64,000 bases of DNA from Desulfobulbaceae bacterium (GTDB lineage: Bacteria > Desulfobacterota > Desulfobulbia > Desulfobulbales > SURF-16): contig JAHLLM010000011.1 in NCBI GenBank assembly GCA_020444175.1, positions 62,001 through 126,000 of the forward strand, in the 5' to 3' direction. Position numbers and translations under genes: made by a program. Positions 44,791 through 54,019 of this stretch are shown here, one piece after another; position 1 is the first letter of the stretch, and each line of letters opens with the position of its first letter. The notes below the pieces were generated by a model. The model was not told where the DNA came from. It did not search any database and worked only from the letters and a program-made list of their open reading frames with translations.

Positions 44791-45279
44791 TTAGAACGGT
44801 TTGTTTGCTTCAAGATCCCAGCCGGCAGGAACATTTCCGCCGCCTGAACCGTCAGCGCGTTTCTGCTTGATGTAATTCAATTTAATTTTACCGTAATTGA
44901 ATGTCACCGACTCGGTGGGTTCGCCGCCGCCACCGCCACCGGTGCTGACGGAACTGATAATGACATTATTCATGATGTATTCCATGTATGTCAGTTTATC
45001 ACCGCCGGCACGGCAGAGTTCAAGCTTGATCTCCTTAATATGATCGCCCTTGGTACAGGCCTTAAACAGCAATGGAGTGGCACTGTCCAACAACTTCACG
45101 ATACTGAGATCCTGAAGATCGGCACGTTGGGTCGTGCCGCCGCCGGACGAACTTGCAGAGGCGGAGGCCATCTGGGAAACACCCCAGTTGTAAGAAAGAA
45201 CCTCTATCCATCCCTTGTGTTTATCATCCGTACTCTCACCGTCAATCCCGTCGATTTTCAAAAAATCATCAGCTGGCAT
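44791..45279 (-). CDS. hcp: Hcp (TssD), T6SS inner tube protein
   Basis: Hcp hexamers stack to form the tube expelled by the sheath. The 162-residue protein shows DDFLKIDGIDGES, KGWIEVLSYNWGVSQ and the later ACTKGDHIKEIKLELCRAGG, all typical. The ATG at 45279 is preferred over one six bases upstream because AGGAG then lies 8 bases away. A run of glycines (STGGGGGGEP) replaces a short loop. It is encoded between tssC and tssE in the usual order. Confidence 0.96.
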   Translation of the reverse strand: MPADDFLKIDGIDGESTDDKHKGWIEVLSYNWGVSQMASASASSSGGGTTQRADLQDLSIVKLLDSATPLLFKACTKGDHIKEIKLELCRAGGDKLTYMEYIMNNVIISSVSTGGGGGGEPTESVTFNYGKIKLNYIKQKRADGSGGGNVPAGWDLEANKPF

Positions 45280-45386
45280 AATCATGTCTCCTCTTAAATA
45301 ATTTATCTCATTTTTGCTGTTACGCTGTTGAGTCCATTCCTCAAACTCTTTTTACATGCTTAACAGCTTATCTGCTTAATAGCTTT

Positions 45387-46883
45387 TTACCCTTTTGCCG
45401 GAGGCGGCAGGTCTGCAACAAGACGCAGTGAAACAGTCAGCTCATCCAACTGAAAATGAGGTTTAAGAAAGCTGACCGCCCGATAAACTCCTGGTTTTCC
45501 AGGAACTTCACTGACATCAATACGTGCTTCCCGCAGGGGATACTTGGCCTTCATTTCCTGGCTTGCATTGTCATCAAGCAAAACATAATTGCTGATCCAG
45601 CGATTGAGGAAATCCTCGGCATTCTTACGGGTCATGAAACTGCCGATTTTATCGCGCATCATTGATTTGAGATAATGGGCAAACCGAGAAACCGCCAGAA
45701 TGTACTGGAGCTGTGAAGAAAGCCGGGCATTGGCATTGGCCGAATCAGAGTCATACACCTTCGGCTTGTTGGCCGACTGGGTACTGAAAAAAGCAGCATA
45801 ATCCGTGCCCTTGCAATGGAGCAGCGGCACAAAACCGAGATCGGCAAGCTCTTTTTCCCGTCGATCCGTTATGGCAATTTCCGTGGGACATTTCAGGGCA
45901 ACATCACCTTCATCGGTTTTAAAGGTATGAACAGGCAACCCTTCCACCAGACCGCCGCCCTCAACGCCACGAATGGCGGCACACCAGTGATACTTGGCAA
46001 AGGCTTCCGTCAATCGGGTCCCGAGAGCCCAGGCGGCATTGCCCCACAGGTATTTCTTATGATCAGTACCGTCCACCTGCTCCTCAAAATCAAAGGACTC
46101 CACCGGCACGTTGGCCTTGCCGTAGGGCAGACGCATGAGGATATGGGGCATGGCCAGGGCGACATAGCGCGAATCTTCCGATTCCCGGAAGGACTTCCAC
46201 TTGGCATACTCCACACTCTGGAAAACCTTGGCAAGATCCCGAGGTTCGCCCAGTTCCGTGAAGCTGTCCAGGTTAAAAAGCTCCGATCCGGCTGCTGAAA
46301 TAAATGGCGCGTGTGCTGCGGCGGCAACCTGTGAAACCTTTTCCAGCAGAGCCAGATCCTGGGGATGATTGGTGAATTCATAATCACCGATCAGGGCTCC
46401 GTATGAAGAACCGCCGAACATGCCGAATTCTTCCTCATAGATCTTCTTGAACAAGGCAGACTGATCAAACTCAGAGGCCTTTTCCATGTCTTTAAGCAGA
46501 TCCTTCTTGTTGACATTCATGACCCTGATCTTCAATTTTTCACCAGTCTCGGTCTGATCGATCAGGTACTGCAGCCCGCGCCAGGAAGCTTCCAGTTTCT
46601 GGAAATCCTCATGGTGCATGACTTCGTTGAGTTGCGCGGAAATCAGCTTGTCGATGGCGCTGATTCTCTCGTTGATCATGGCCTCGGTATTTTTGGAAAC
46701 AGTTATTTCCCCTTCCATGATCTGGGAGACAAACTCGCCGACAACATCCTTTGCCCATTCCCGCTGGGCCTCGTCACGGACAAGGCGTCCGTCATCAATT
46801 ATCTGGTCCAGGAGGCTTTTTTCTTCCTTTGCTTCCGCGGCCTGTGCTGCTTCCGGTTGGACCTGTTGTTCATTTTCCGCCAT
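45387..46883 (-). CDS. tssC: TssC, large T6SS sheath subunit
   Basis: This 498-residue protein is full-length TssC/VipB. It contains HHEDFQKLEASWRGLQYLIDQTETGEKLKIRVMNV, FGMFGGSSYGALIGDYEF, PHILMRLPYG and, importantly, the C-terminal lattice-forming part (RFAHYLKSMMRDKIGSFMTR... to the end). With TssB it forms the contractile sheath around the Hcp tube. It follows tssB by 14 bases and precedes hcp by about 100 bases of low-complexity DNA. It is a useful reference for the truncated fusion protein at 4726-6267. Confidence 0.97.
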   Translation of the reverse strand: MAENEQQVQPEAAQAAEAKEEKSLLDQIIDDGRLVRDEAQREWAKDVVGEFVSQIMEGEITVSKNTEAMINERISAIDKLISAQLNEVMHHEDFQKLEASWRGLQYLIDQTETGEKLKIRVMNVNKKDLLKDMEKASEFDQSALFKKIYEEEFGMFGGSSYGALIGDYEFTNHPQDLALLEKVSQVAAAAHAPFISAAGSELFNLDSFTELGEPRDLAKVFQSVEYAKWKSFRESEDSRYVALAMPHILMRLPYGKANVPVESFDFEEQVDGTDHKKYLWGNAAWALGTRLTEAFAKYHWCAAIRGVEGGGLVEGLPVHTFKTDEGDVALKCPTEIAITDRREKELADLGFVPLLHCKGTDYAAFFSTQSANKPKVYDSDSANANARLSSQLQYILAVSRFAHYLKSMMRDKIGSFMTRKNAEDFLNRWISNYVLLDDNASQEMKAKYPLREARIDVSEVPGKPGVYRAVSFLKPHFQLDELTVSLRLVADLPPPAKG

Positions 46884-46897
46884 GTGGTCCCCCTCCT

Positions 46898-47425
46898 TTA
46901 TTCTTCACTGGTTTTATCTTCTTTTTTCTCAACACCGGCTTCCTGGCCTAATTTCTCCAGGGAATCCGTACTTGAAATAACATCCTGCAGCAGCTCGTCC
47001 AGTTTGTCATTACCATCAAGCTTATTGAGCAACTCGGAAAGCCTTTTCCTGGCTTCCACAAGTTTACGCACCGGTCCGACCTGCTCGGCAACCCGTTCCG
47101 GATGAAAATCATCCATTGATTTAAAACGAAGCTCAACAGCCATCTGGCTGTCATCATCGGTAAGCTTATTGTCCACCCGGTAGGCGAGCCGCGGCTTCAT
47201 ACCTGCCAGTACATTATTAAAATTATCACGGTCAATCTCTATGAATTTCCTCTCTTTGAGTTTAGGCAAGGGTTCATCTGGTTTGCCGGACAAATCCGAC
47301 AACACTCCGACAACAAAGGGAATCTCCTTCATTTCAATCGCATCCCCTACCTCCACGTCGTAGGTGATCTGGACCCTGGGGGATCGAACCCGATCAAGGG
47401 TATGCTGCAGACTTTCTTTGGCCAT
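46898..47425 (-). CDS. tssB: TssB, small T6SS sheath subunit
   Basis: The 175-residue protein is typical TssB/VipA: SLQHTLDRVRSPRVQITYDVE at the start, IPFVVGVLSDLSGKP, the conserved FIEIDRDNFNNVLAGMKPR and FKSMDDFHPERVAEQV, ending in a charged helical tail. It pairs with TssC to build the sheath and its N-terminal helix is the usual ClpV target. A clear AGGAGG box precedes the ATG. The gap of about 127 bases before the tssA stop holds only degenerate TTTTAAG-type repeats. Confidence 0.97.
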   Translation of the reverse strand: MAKESLQHTLDRVRSPRVQITYDVEVGDAIEMKEIPFVVGVLSDLSGKPDEPLPKLKERKFIEIDRDNFNNVLAGMKPRLAYRVDNKLTDDDSQMAVELRFKSMDDFHPERVAEQVGPVRKLVEARKRLSELLNKLDGNDKLDELLQDVISSTDSLEKLGQEAGVEKKEDKTSEE

Positions 47426-47552
47426 ATCATTCCTCCTTTTTCATTGAAAAAAGTTTTAAGTTTTAAGAATCAAGTAAAAAAACGTCAAACTGTTGGCTAA
47501 AGAACCGCCAATTGTCATTACTTAAAGCGTAAAACCTAAAGCTTAAAATTCT

Positions 47553-48929
47553 TTATTTCATATGACTCATTGCCTTGGTGACATCCAAGGTGCAGAGTCG
47601 CATCAACAACTCCTTGGATCTGTAAATATCATCATCCGGTGCGCCCTCGTACGAAAGACACTGAATAAGTGTATCAAGCACTTCAGCAATCCATATGGGT
47701 GATTCCCATCGGCTTAACTGCAGCTCTTCCATCTGGGCATTCAGTTCTTCGGCTATGGGCCGGGCCAGATCATGTCGTCCGGCCTTGAGGCACAGTTTGG
47801 CCATCAGAAGTCGGAAATTCGTCTTTTCACGAACAGACTGAGCACTGCACGAGGCACCCAGCAACTGTTCCAGGGCCGGTTTGATGCCGTCTGATTTGAG
47901 CTTTGCCAGGGCATCCTGCCAGACCGCCTCTTCAATACCGGCAGAACCCAGTAAACGATTGACCCGGTAAGAGGCAACCGGACTGCCGGCCAATGGGGCG
48001 TGACCTGCAGCAGATACACTCTGCTGCACCTGCTGTGGAGCCTCTGTCTGATTGCTCTGTTCAGCAGGTGCCGCCTGCTCTTCCTGCACCTCTTCTTCCG
48101 CAGGGCCCTGAACATCATCATCGGGCTCAAGCTCTTTTTTTTCCTTGAGCAGCCTTGAAACAACCTGTTGACAGTCTTCCAATGCTGTTTTCAGTTCAGC
48201 AAGCCTCGGGGCTTCCCTGCCGAACTTTTCATCCACGGTATTATCAAAGCGTGTGAATTCTGCCAGACAGGCCGTGACATCTTCGGAAAGCGACTCATAA
48301 AATGCCTTGGAGGAATTTGCCACAGCCGCGTCGAAATCCTCTGCCGTCAATTTACCCTCGACAATGAGTTCCTCACGTGCCTGTTGCTTATCACTGTCAA
48401 CATCGCCATATTGATTTCGGATGTCTTTCTCGTAACCGACCTGACGCGACTCCTGCCATTTCATCCACGAATGGCCCGGCGTGAGTTTGGTGTCGGTCAG
48501 GGGAATCTGCTTGATTGGCAGCCAGACCTTGTCATTCAAAAATTCCAGAGGACCAATCCGAAAGTCGAGGTCATCATCTTCAATCTCAGGATAGACATGT
48601 TCCCAGAAATTCTGCAGAAACCCGGTCATAACCTTAAAGCCCGTACAGACACCGGCAAAGCCTTCCGTGACCGTCAATGCCTCAAAGAGCCAGGCGGCTA
48701 TCTGCAGATCCTTTGTTTTTTCAGTCAACGCTTCCAGGGTAAGGGCCACCACCTTGTCCCAGTCCGATGTTTTCACTTCATGCTGCCAGTCACCTCTGTC
48801 CAGCATGTCATCGGCTCTTCTGGCTTCCTGTATCTCGTCGTACACAGGGTCATAACGCAGAGACTCGCCGGCTGGATTGTCACCTGGCAGGGGCGAGAGG
48901 ATTGCATCAATATCAATTGCTCTATTCAT
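47553..48929 (-). CDS. tssA: TssA, T6SS sheath-assembly cap protein
   Basis: TssA organises sheath and tube growth. The 458-residue protein carries the ImpA_N domain (about 5-130: LSPLPGDNPAGESLRYDPVYDEIQEARRADD, DWDKVVALTLEAL, LQIAAWLFEALTVTEGFAG). A Gln/Ala/Pro-rich linker (about 270-320) and a helical C-terminal domain follow. The start ATG 48929 (MNRAIDID) is chosen over an upstream in-frame ATG because GAGGAAAG lies just before it. The gene overlaps the end of tagJ by 8 bases. Confidence 0.93.
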   Translation of the reverse strand: MNRAIDIDAILSPLPGDNPAGESLRYDPVYDEIQEARRADDMLDRGDWQHEVKTSDWDKVVALTLEALTEKTKDLQIAAWLFEALTVTEGFAGVCTGFKVMTGFLQNFWEHVYPEIEDDDLDFRIGPLEFLNDKVWLPIKQIPLTDTKLTPGHSWMKWQESRQVGYEKDIRNQYGDVDSDKQQAREELIVEGKLTAEDFDAAVANSSKAFYESLSEDVTACLAEFTRFDNTVDEKFGREAPRLAELKTALEDCQQVVSRLLKEKKELEPDDDVQGPAEEEVQEEQAAPAEQSNQTEAPQQVQQSVSAAGHAPLAGSPVASYRVNRLLGSAGIEEAVWQDALAKLKSDGIKPALEQLLGASCSAQSVREKTNFRLLMAKLCLKAGRHDLARPIAEELNAQMEELQLSRWESPIWIAEVLDTLIQCLSYEGAPDDDIYRSKELLMRLCTLDVTKAMSHMK

Positions 48930-49734
48930 CACTTTCCTCTTTTCCCGGAAAATTAAAAACAATGTCTTGTATCTCTAAAATGGCCATGTCCTTTCCACCA
49001 ACATCATAAACATGCTGGCCCATGCCCTGGGCATAACTGCCGGCCAGAGCCTGCCAGTCGGTCATGCGGCCCATTTTGATTCTTTCATCCTCATGGAGAT
49101 ACGAATGAGGATAAACAACCGGCAAATAGCAGTTCATGGCAAATCCTTCCCAGGTGGTTATGCGCGCGGAAACCCATAACAGATCCAGAAGCGATTCCGG
49201 CGCAGAGAGAGAAAGTTCCCGAATGGATTCAAAAGGCACCCACAGATAGCGCTCATGGGCGATGACCTCCAGAAAGGGAAAGAGCGTAGTATCCGTGTCA
49301 CAGAAACCACTGAAAGCAGTATCATTCACTGTACCGCTGATAGAGGGACGCAGGGAATCGAGTTCAGCAAGCAACGTTGCCGCCTCGCTTTCATTTTTCT
49401 CACTGAGTTTTTTTCGAATTTGCAAAAAAAGGTCGAGATAATCAGGCGGCTCTGAAAGAAACGAGGCACTTTGATTGCTGCCTGCGACCTCACGGCGCTC
49501 CATCTCGGCCTGGATGATGTTTCTGTAACCAAGCGCTCCGGCCTCGCGGCCGCTGTCCTGGGTGGCGATGGCCTGTAAATGACGGTCAGCCTTATCCCAC
49601 TCCCCACTGTAGCAGAGCACCTGGAACAGGAGAGTCCGGCTGACCGGATCAGCGGGCGAGGCCTTTACAGCAGCGACAAGAAGCTGCCTGGCCTCGGCAA
49701 GTTTTCCTGCCTGAATAAGTTCTTTTACTTCCAT
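48922..49734 (-). CDS. tagJ: TagJ/ImpE-family T6SS accessory protein
   Basis: The 270-residue protein opens with a helical-repeat (TPR-like) region (VKELIQAGKLAEARQLLVAAVKASPADPVSRTLLFQVLCYSGEWDKAD) and contains YLWVPFESIRELSLSAPESLLDLLW, both features of ImpE/TagJ. In Pseudomonas the homologue binds TssB and modulates ClpV recognition of the sheath. The start at 49734 is preferred over an ATG 9 bases upstream because AGAGGTG is well spaced from it. It is linked to tssA by an 8-base overlap. Confidence 0.9.
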   Translation of the reverse strand: MEVKELIQAGKLAEARQLLVAAVKASPADPVSRTLLFQVLCYSGEWDKADRHLQAIATQDSGREAGALGYRNIIQAEMERREVAGSNQSASFLSEPPDYLDLFLQIRKKLSEKNESEAATLLAELDSLRPSISGTVNDTAFSGFCDTDTTLFPFLEVIAHERYLWVPFESIRELSLSAPESLLDLLWVSARITTWEGFAMNCYLPVVYPHSYLHEDERIKMGRMTDWQALAGSYAQGMGQHVYDVGGKDMAILEIQDIVFNFPGKEESDE

Positions 49735-49796
49735 AGAAAACACCTCTTTGGGCTAATACCGCTCGTGGGCTTCACGCCTCTCTCCTCACACTTCAC

Positions 49797-50549
49797 TCAC
49801 GTGGGCATCCACATCCGTTCAAAATCCTGCCCGGACAACGGTCTTTCAAAAAGAGCAAGACCTGGATATTCGATCAAGCCGCCCATAAAAAGTGAATTCG
49901 GCACAGCATTTATTTTTCTTTTCAGAAGAGAATGAGCATGGCTTATCATGACATAAAAATCAGAATGTCCGGCAGCCTGAAAAGGAATAAACGTGGCTTG
50001 GTTCTGCCCAACCATAACAGACTGCAATTCAAAACCAGATTCCGAACCAGACTCTTGATCCAAGGCAATTTTTTCCATATTCATTTCTTCCCAGTTACCC
50101 CGGGGAGGACGGAGCAGATTGACGTCTTCCTGAAAAAGTTCAAATGAATCATAATTTCTGCTTGCCAGCTGCTCCATCTGGCTCCAGAGTCTTTCACAGG
50201 CAAAAGGTAAAAGCTCCCAGTTTTCTTCCCAGTTTTCCAGTTTGCCTGTCCCCATGACCAGGAGAGGAAAAGGACGCCCCACTGCATCACAACTGTTTCG
50301 AATCACTCCGCAGGCCAGTATGCCGGCTCTGGGAGTCTTGGCCCAGAAACGCCAGGAGCAGGAGCGGACGAGAGATTCCTTTGATGTTGTGACCATGCGT
50401 TCGGCGCCGCGCCGGAGCCATTCGGCAAAGGCTTCTGACATCAAGTTCCTCTGCCCCATGACAAAAAAATCCCTGGCCGCAGGATGCTTTCCGGAAACAT
50501 CCCATTGCCAGTTTGTTATGGATTTTTCGCGTTTTCCTAATCCCAGCAT
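49797..50549 (-). CDS. tagF: TagF (ImpM), post-translational T6SS repressor
   Basis: The 250-residue protein matches TagF: WQWDVSGKHPAARDFFVMG near the start (usual form G.lGKlP..gDFv), AFAEWLRRG, FWAKTPRAGILACGVIRNSCDAVGRPFPLLVMG. TagF holds the apparatus inactive, usually in balance with the PpkA kinase and PppA phosphatase, neither of which is in this window. It overlaps the end of tssM by 13 bases, so expression is tied to that of the membrane complex. Confidence 0.93.
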   Translation of the reverse strand: MLGLGKREKSITNWQWDVSGKHPAARDFFVMGQRNLMSEAFAEWLRRGAERMVTTSKESLVRSCSWRFWAKTPRAGILACGVIRNSCDAVGRPFPLLVMGTGKLENWEENWELLPFACERLWSQMEQLASRNYDSFELFQEDVNLLRPPRGNWEEMNMEKIALDQESGSESGFELQSVMVGQNQATFIPFQAAGHSDFYVMISHAHSLLKRKINAVPNSLFMGGLIEYPGLALFERPLSGQDFERMWMPT

Positions 50550-53500
50550 GTAACAATCCGTGAAGGAACAGCCCCTGGAGAGGCCCTGAGCAGTTCCAGT
50601 ACCGGTTTGTGGCCGGCAAACTGATAATTGACCGTGATATATTTGATGCCAAGCCTCTTCAAGGCATCCTGATGGTCAGGAAAATCCCCGGGGTAAAATT
50701 TCTTGCGTCCAGTTTTAAAATCATTCAGAAATGATGGAAATGCCTGGGTGCCCCGGTAAATTTTAGTGAGCACCATATCACTCACCTCAATCTCAAAAAG
50801 GACGTCACCGCATGTTTCCTGGGACCAGGTGAAACTCTTCATAATCTGAAACTGAAAGTTGCTCAGCTTCTGGGTCGAACTTGCGCATTGCAGCTCCACA
50901 TGGGTTGCATGGGGTTTGATCTGGGCCTCGGAATTGACTTCAGTGGGCATGCCCTTAATAGACACATCATAGCTTGGACGGGTAGACCTTTTGACACTCA
51001 CTCCCCGGGTTAAGAAGTCGAGAAACCCTGGATCAAAGTTGACCCTGCCATCAAGGGCCGCTACGGCATAATAGCCTTTTTTCGGGTTTCTGCTCAAAAA
51101 GGGCGCTGCAGGTCCTTTGATAAACTGCATGGCATAGCCGTCCTGGTCAAGCAAGAGCTGCAGAATCTTCTGCCGGTCTTTGATTCCCTGAACCTCGACA
51201 ACCACATCCTTTTCCCAGCGCTCCTGCAGATAACAGGCAGCCTCGGTCCGTTCAAAGGACCAGAGAAAATCTACAGGACCACTCAGAAGCGTCCAGAAAA
51301 CATCTTCATCCTCCTTGCCGGAGGTCATGTATGTTTTCATCCTCGATACGGCCTGTTTGGCGGAACCGAATGCTGTCTTATCACCATTATAAACCGCGGC
51401 GGCCGCTTCATAGGCAGCTTTTCTGGGCACAAGCACAAGCATGGCCTCTTTCAAGGACTTCTGATAATCAAGCAGTGCCCTGGCAGCCTGCAGCTGATTA
51501 TCCAGATTGTCCTGGGCTGCCGACGAATCAAGCTTGCTGCCGATTCTACCGATCAGGCTTTGTGATTTCATGCCGGCCTTGGCGACAAGCGCTCCCCCTT
51601 CCGCCTTGGCCAGGACAGAGGCCTGTCCCTGAATGGCCTGCTGTTGCAGGATCAGGGAAATCCAGGCAGGAAACTGTTTTTCCATATCCGCCACAAAAGC
51701 GAGTTCAGTCACCATTTTATCCAGCAGGCTGAAATAAGGCCCAGAGAGACCGGAAATTTTCTGAGCCATGGGCAGCCACTCTTCATAGCCGGAAAGACGC
51801 TCCCCACCTCGGGAAAATCCAGCGGCAAATGATCGCCATTCATCTATAAAAAGGTTCCGGTACTGATCGGCAAAGTCAATTTTCTGGCGGGCAATGAGCA
51901 TGACGCCTGGATCAGGAAGTGCCGCTTCGAGCTCCTGAAGAAAAGCATCGATGTGCTCTTTGCCGCTTTTGGTAAAGGCAGGGGCAACATGTACCGCATC
52001 AGGCACAGTCTTGCTTCCTCCCCAGAAATCTTCCAGGGCTACAGATTTAAGTTCGTCCTGCTCATTGGCCCAGACCACCAGCCAGTCAAGCTGATTTCCT
52101 TTGACGGCCAGGGTTTGCTTGAGCCAGGCCTGCAGTTCGTTTCTCTCAAGGTTAATCTGGCTGTCGTCCTTGTTCCACAGCAGATAGTGCAGATACATAT
52201 CCGCCATCTTCTTTTTGATTTCCGGAATCATATGCTCCTGTTCCTGGGACATCATCACCAGAAAAGAAACCCGGGGCTTGTCAAAGAGCAACTCCCGCTC
52301 CCTGGTCTTGAGACGCTGGTTGAGCAGGTTGATACGGCGCACCAGATGGCTGACATGTCGGCTGATCATCTGATTCGGTGTAGCCAGGGTAAACCCTGCC
52401 ATTCTAGCCGACATCTTTGTATCCATGGGTTGTAGAAAGCTTTTTCGAAATTGCTGGCTGAAATTCTCTTTGAGCTGTTCCTCAACATCAATACTTTCAT
52501 GCAGACCGAACCGGGGAATCCACCAGTTCCTGTTTCTTTCCTCAACCTTTAAGATTGCCTGCTGGTACTGATCGAGGCTGACAACATCCAGCAGCAGATC
52601 GCCCTTGATGATCGGGGACTCAAGAAACTCTTTCGGCACCTCCCGCATGGTGCGCAGGTTCTTGACAAAGGAGAAACTCATTAAAACGCAGAATGCCGTT
52701 ATCAGGGCAACCCATGAGGTAAGTCCGAGATTGCGGCTCAAGCGCCGCCATTCAAGAACTCTTCTGGTCGGCGCAAAGATTCCCCTGTCCATGGGAAGAA
52801 TTTTTGCGAAAAAATCATGGAGAAACATTCCCCGGTTGGTTCCGGCAAGAACCTCCTTATCCCCGAGCAGGCCGAGTTTATGGAGGAAATGGGAATAGGG
52901 AGTTCCCTCCTGCCTGCCGCTGGTAAAAAACAGACCGCGCAGTATAGGCGTTTCCTGGTAGGGATTCTCCTGAAAAGCCTTGCCCATAAAGGACTCAAGT
53001 CCAAGGGCCAGCCGCTCGAATTCGCAGGGAAAAAGAATCAGGGCCGGATCAAGCTCTTTGGTACGGCTGTCATGCAGAACACGCAGCAGAAGATTGCTGA
53101 GACGTTCGCTGACCGTTTCAATGGCCTGTTTCCAAAAGACCTGGGGCGCCTTGCCGACCTGGGGCGTCACCATGCCCATGGCCTGCTTAATCACGCTTTC
53201 CGGCAACTTGTCACAGAACTGGGTCATACCTTTGATCAGGTCACATTTCGTTACCAGGACATAGACCGGGAATTTAGAACCGAGCGACAGCATAAGCTCA
53301 TCGATCCTGTTTCTTATCTGCAGTCCTTCATTTGCCAGTTCTTCAGGGGAACTGCCCAGCAGCTTGTCAGCGGCAATGGAAACGATCAGCCCGTTTAAGG
53401 GTTCTTTTTTACGATATTTGGACAGCAGCGACAGAAAATTTCGCCATTCGTCCTTGTCACGGCTTTCATCCACGGGAATTGCGTAGCGCCCGGCCGTATC

Positions 53501-54019
53501 AATGATTATCGACTGCTCAAAAAACCACCAGTCGCAATTGCGGGTTCCGGAAAGGCCGGATACCTGGGCACCCTCGGCAAAGGGGGAGGACAGTTTGGCG
53601 CTCTTGATGGCCGTTGTCTTGCCTGAAGCGCTTTCACCAATGACCAGATACCACGGCAAAACGTAAAGAGGATTACCGAATTTACGCAAGTGGGAACGTT
53701 TCAGGGTTTCGATGGCCTCTTTCCAGCGGATCTGCAGGAGGCGCGACTCTTCTTTTTCCTGTTCGGCCATGCCTTTGAGCTGTAAATCGTCCTGGGAAAC
53801 AATCTGCTCGACAAACTGCTGCTCCCGACGGCGCAGTATCATTTTCCGAAGCAGAAAACCGCCAATGGCCAGGCCAATGATGAGCAAGGCGAAAAAGAAG
53901 CCAGTCCACCAGGGCCAGTCAAGAAGCAGAACAAGTCCGACTATTAACAGGACAGTCAGGGCGACTGCCGTAAAAACAAGCAGGGATTTTATAAATACTG
54001 CCAGAAACTTTTTCATCAA
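50537..54019 (-). CDS. tssM: TssM (IcmF), T6SS membrane-complex ATPase-like protein
   Basis: TssM forms the inner-membrane and periplasmic core with TssL and TssJ. The 1160-residue protein has two N-terminal membrane segments (about 10-33 and 39-58), a cytoplasmic NTPase domain with an intact Walker A GESASGKTT (128-136), and IIIDTAGRYAIP as Walker B/switch region. A third membrane segment lies near 435-455, followed by a long periplasmic part ending in the IcmF C-terminal domain. Length is normal. The start overlaps the tssL stop by 4 bases (ATGA). Confidence 0.96.
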   Translation of the reverse strand: MMKKFLAVFIKSLLVFTAVALTVLLIVGLVLLLDWPWWTGFFFALLIIGLAIGGFLLRKMILRRREQQFVEQIVSQDDLQLKGMAEQEKEESRLLQIRWKEAIETLKRSHLRKFGNPLYVLPWYLVIGESASGKTTAIKSAKLSSPFAEGAQVSGLSGTRNCDWWFFEQSIIIDTAGRYAIPVDESRDKDEWRNFLSLLSKYRKKEPLNGLIVSIAADKLLGSSPEELANEGLQIRNRIDELMLSLGSKFPVYVLVTKCDLIKGMTQFCDKLPESVIKQAMGMVTPQVGKAPQVFWKQAIETVSERLSNLLLRVLHDSRTKELDPALILFPCEFERLALGLESFMGKAFQENPYQETPILRGLFFTSGRQEGTPYSHFLHKLGLLGDKEVLAGTNRGMFLHDFFAKILPMDRGIFAPTRRVLEWRRLSRNLGLTSWVALITAFCVLMSFSFVKNLRTMREVPKEFLESPIIKGDLLLDVVSLDQYQQAILKVEERNRNWWIPRFGLHESIDVEEQLKENFSQQFRKSFLQPMDTKMSARMAGFTLATPNQMISRHVSHLVRRINLLNQRLKTRERELLFDKPRVSFLVMMSQEQEHMIPEIKKKMADMYLHYLLWNKDDSQINLERNELQAWLKQTLAVKGNQLDWLVVWANEQDELKSVALEDFWGGSKTVPDAVHVAPAFTKSGKEHIDAFLQELEAALPDPGVMLIARQKIDFADQYRNLFIDEWRSFAAGFSRGGERLSGYEEWLPMAQKISGLSGPYFSLLDKMVTELAFVADMEKQFPAWISLILQQQAIQGQASVLAKAEGGALVAKAGMKSQSLIGRIGSKLDSSAAQDNLDNQLQAARALLDYQKSLKEAMLVLVPRKAAYEAAAAVYNGDKTAFGSAKQAVSRMKTYMTSGKEDEDVFWTLLSGPVDFLWSFERTEAACYLQERWEKDVVVEVQGIKDRQKILQLLLDQDGYAMQFIKGPAAPFLSRNPKKGYYAVAALDGRVNFDPGFLDFLTRGVSVKRSTRPSYDVSIKGMPTEVNSEAQIKPHATHVELQCASSTQKLSNFQFQIMKSFTWSQETCGDVLFEIEVSDMVLTKIYRGTQAFPSFLNDFKTGRKKFYPGDFPDHQDALKRLGIKYITVNYQFAGHKPVLELLRASPGAVPSRIVTCWD

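Noticed and set aside
48168-48956. 262-codon plus-strand frame opposite tssA
   Set aside because: Shadow of a well-supported T6SS gene with normal codon pattern on the other strand.
52817-53398. 193-codon plus-strand frame opposite tssM
   Set aside because: Falls across the conserved NTPase region of TssM; no independent support.
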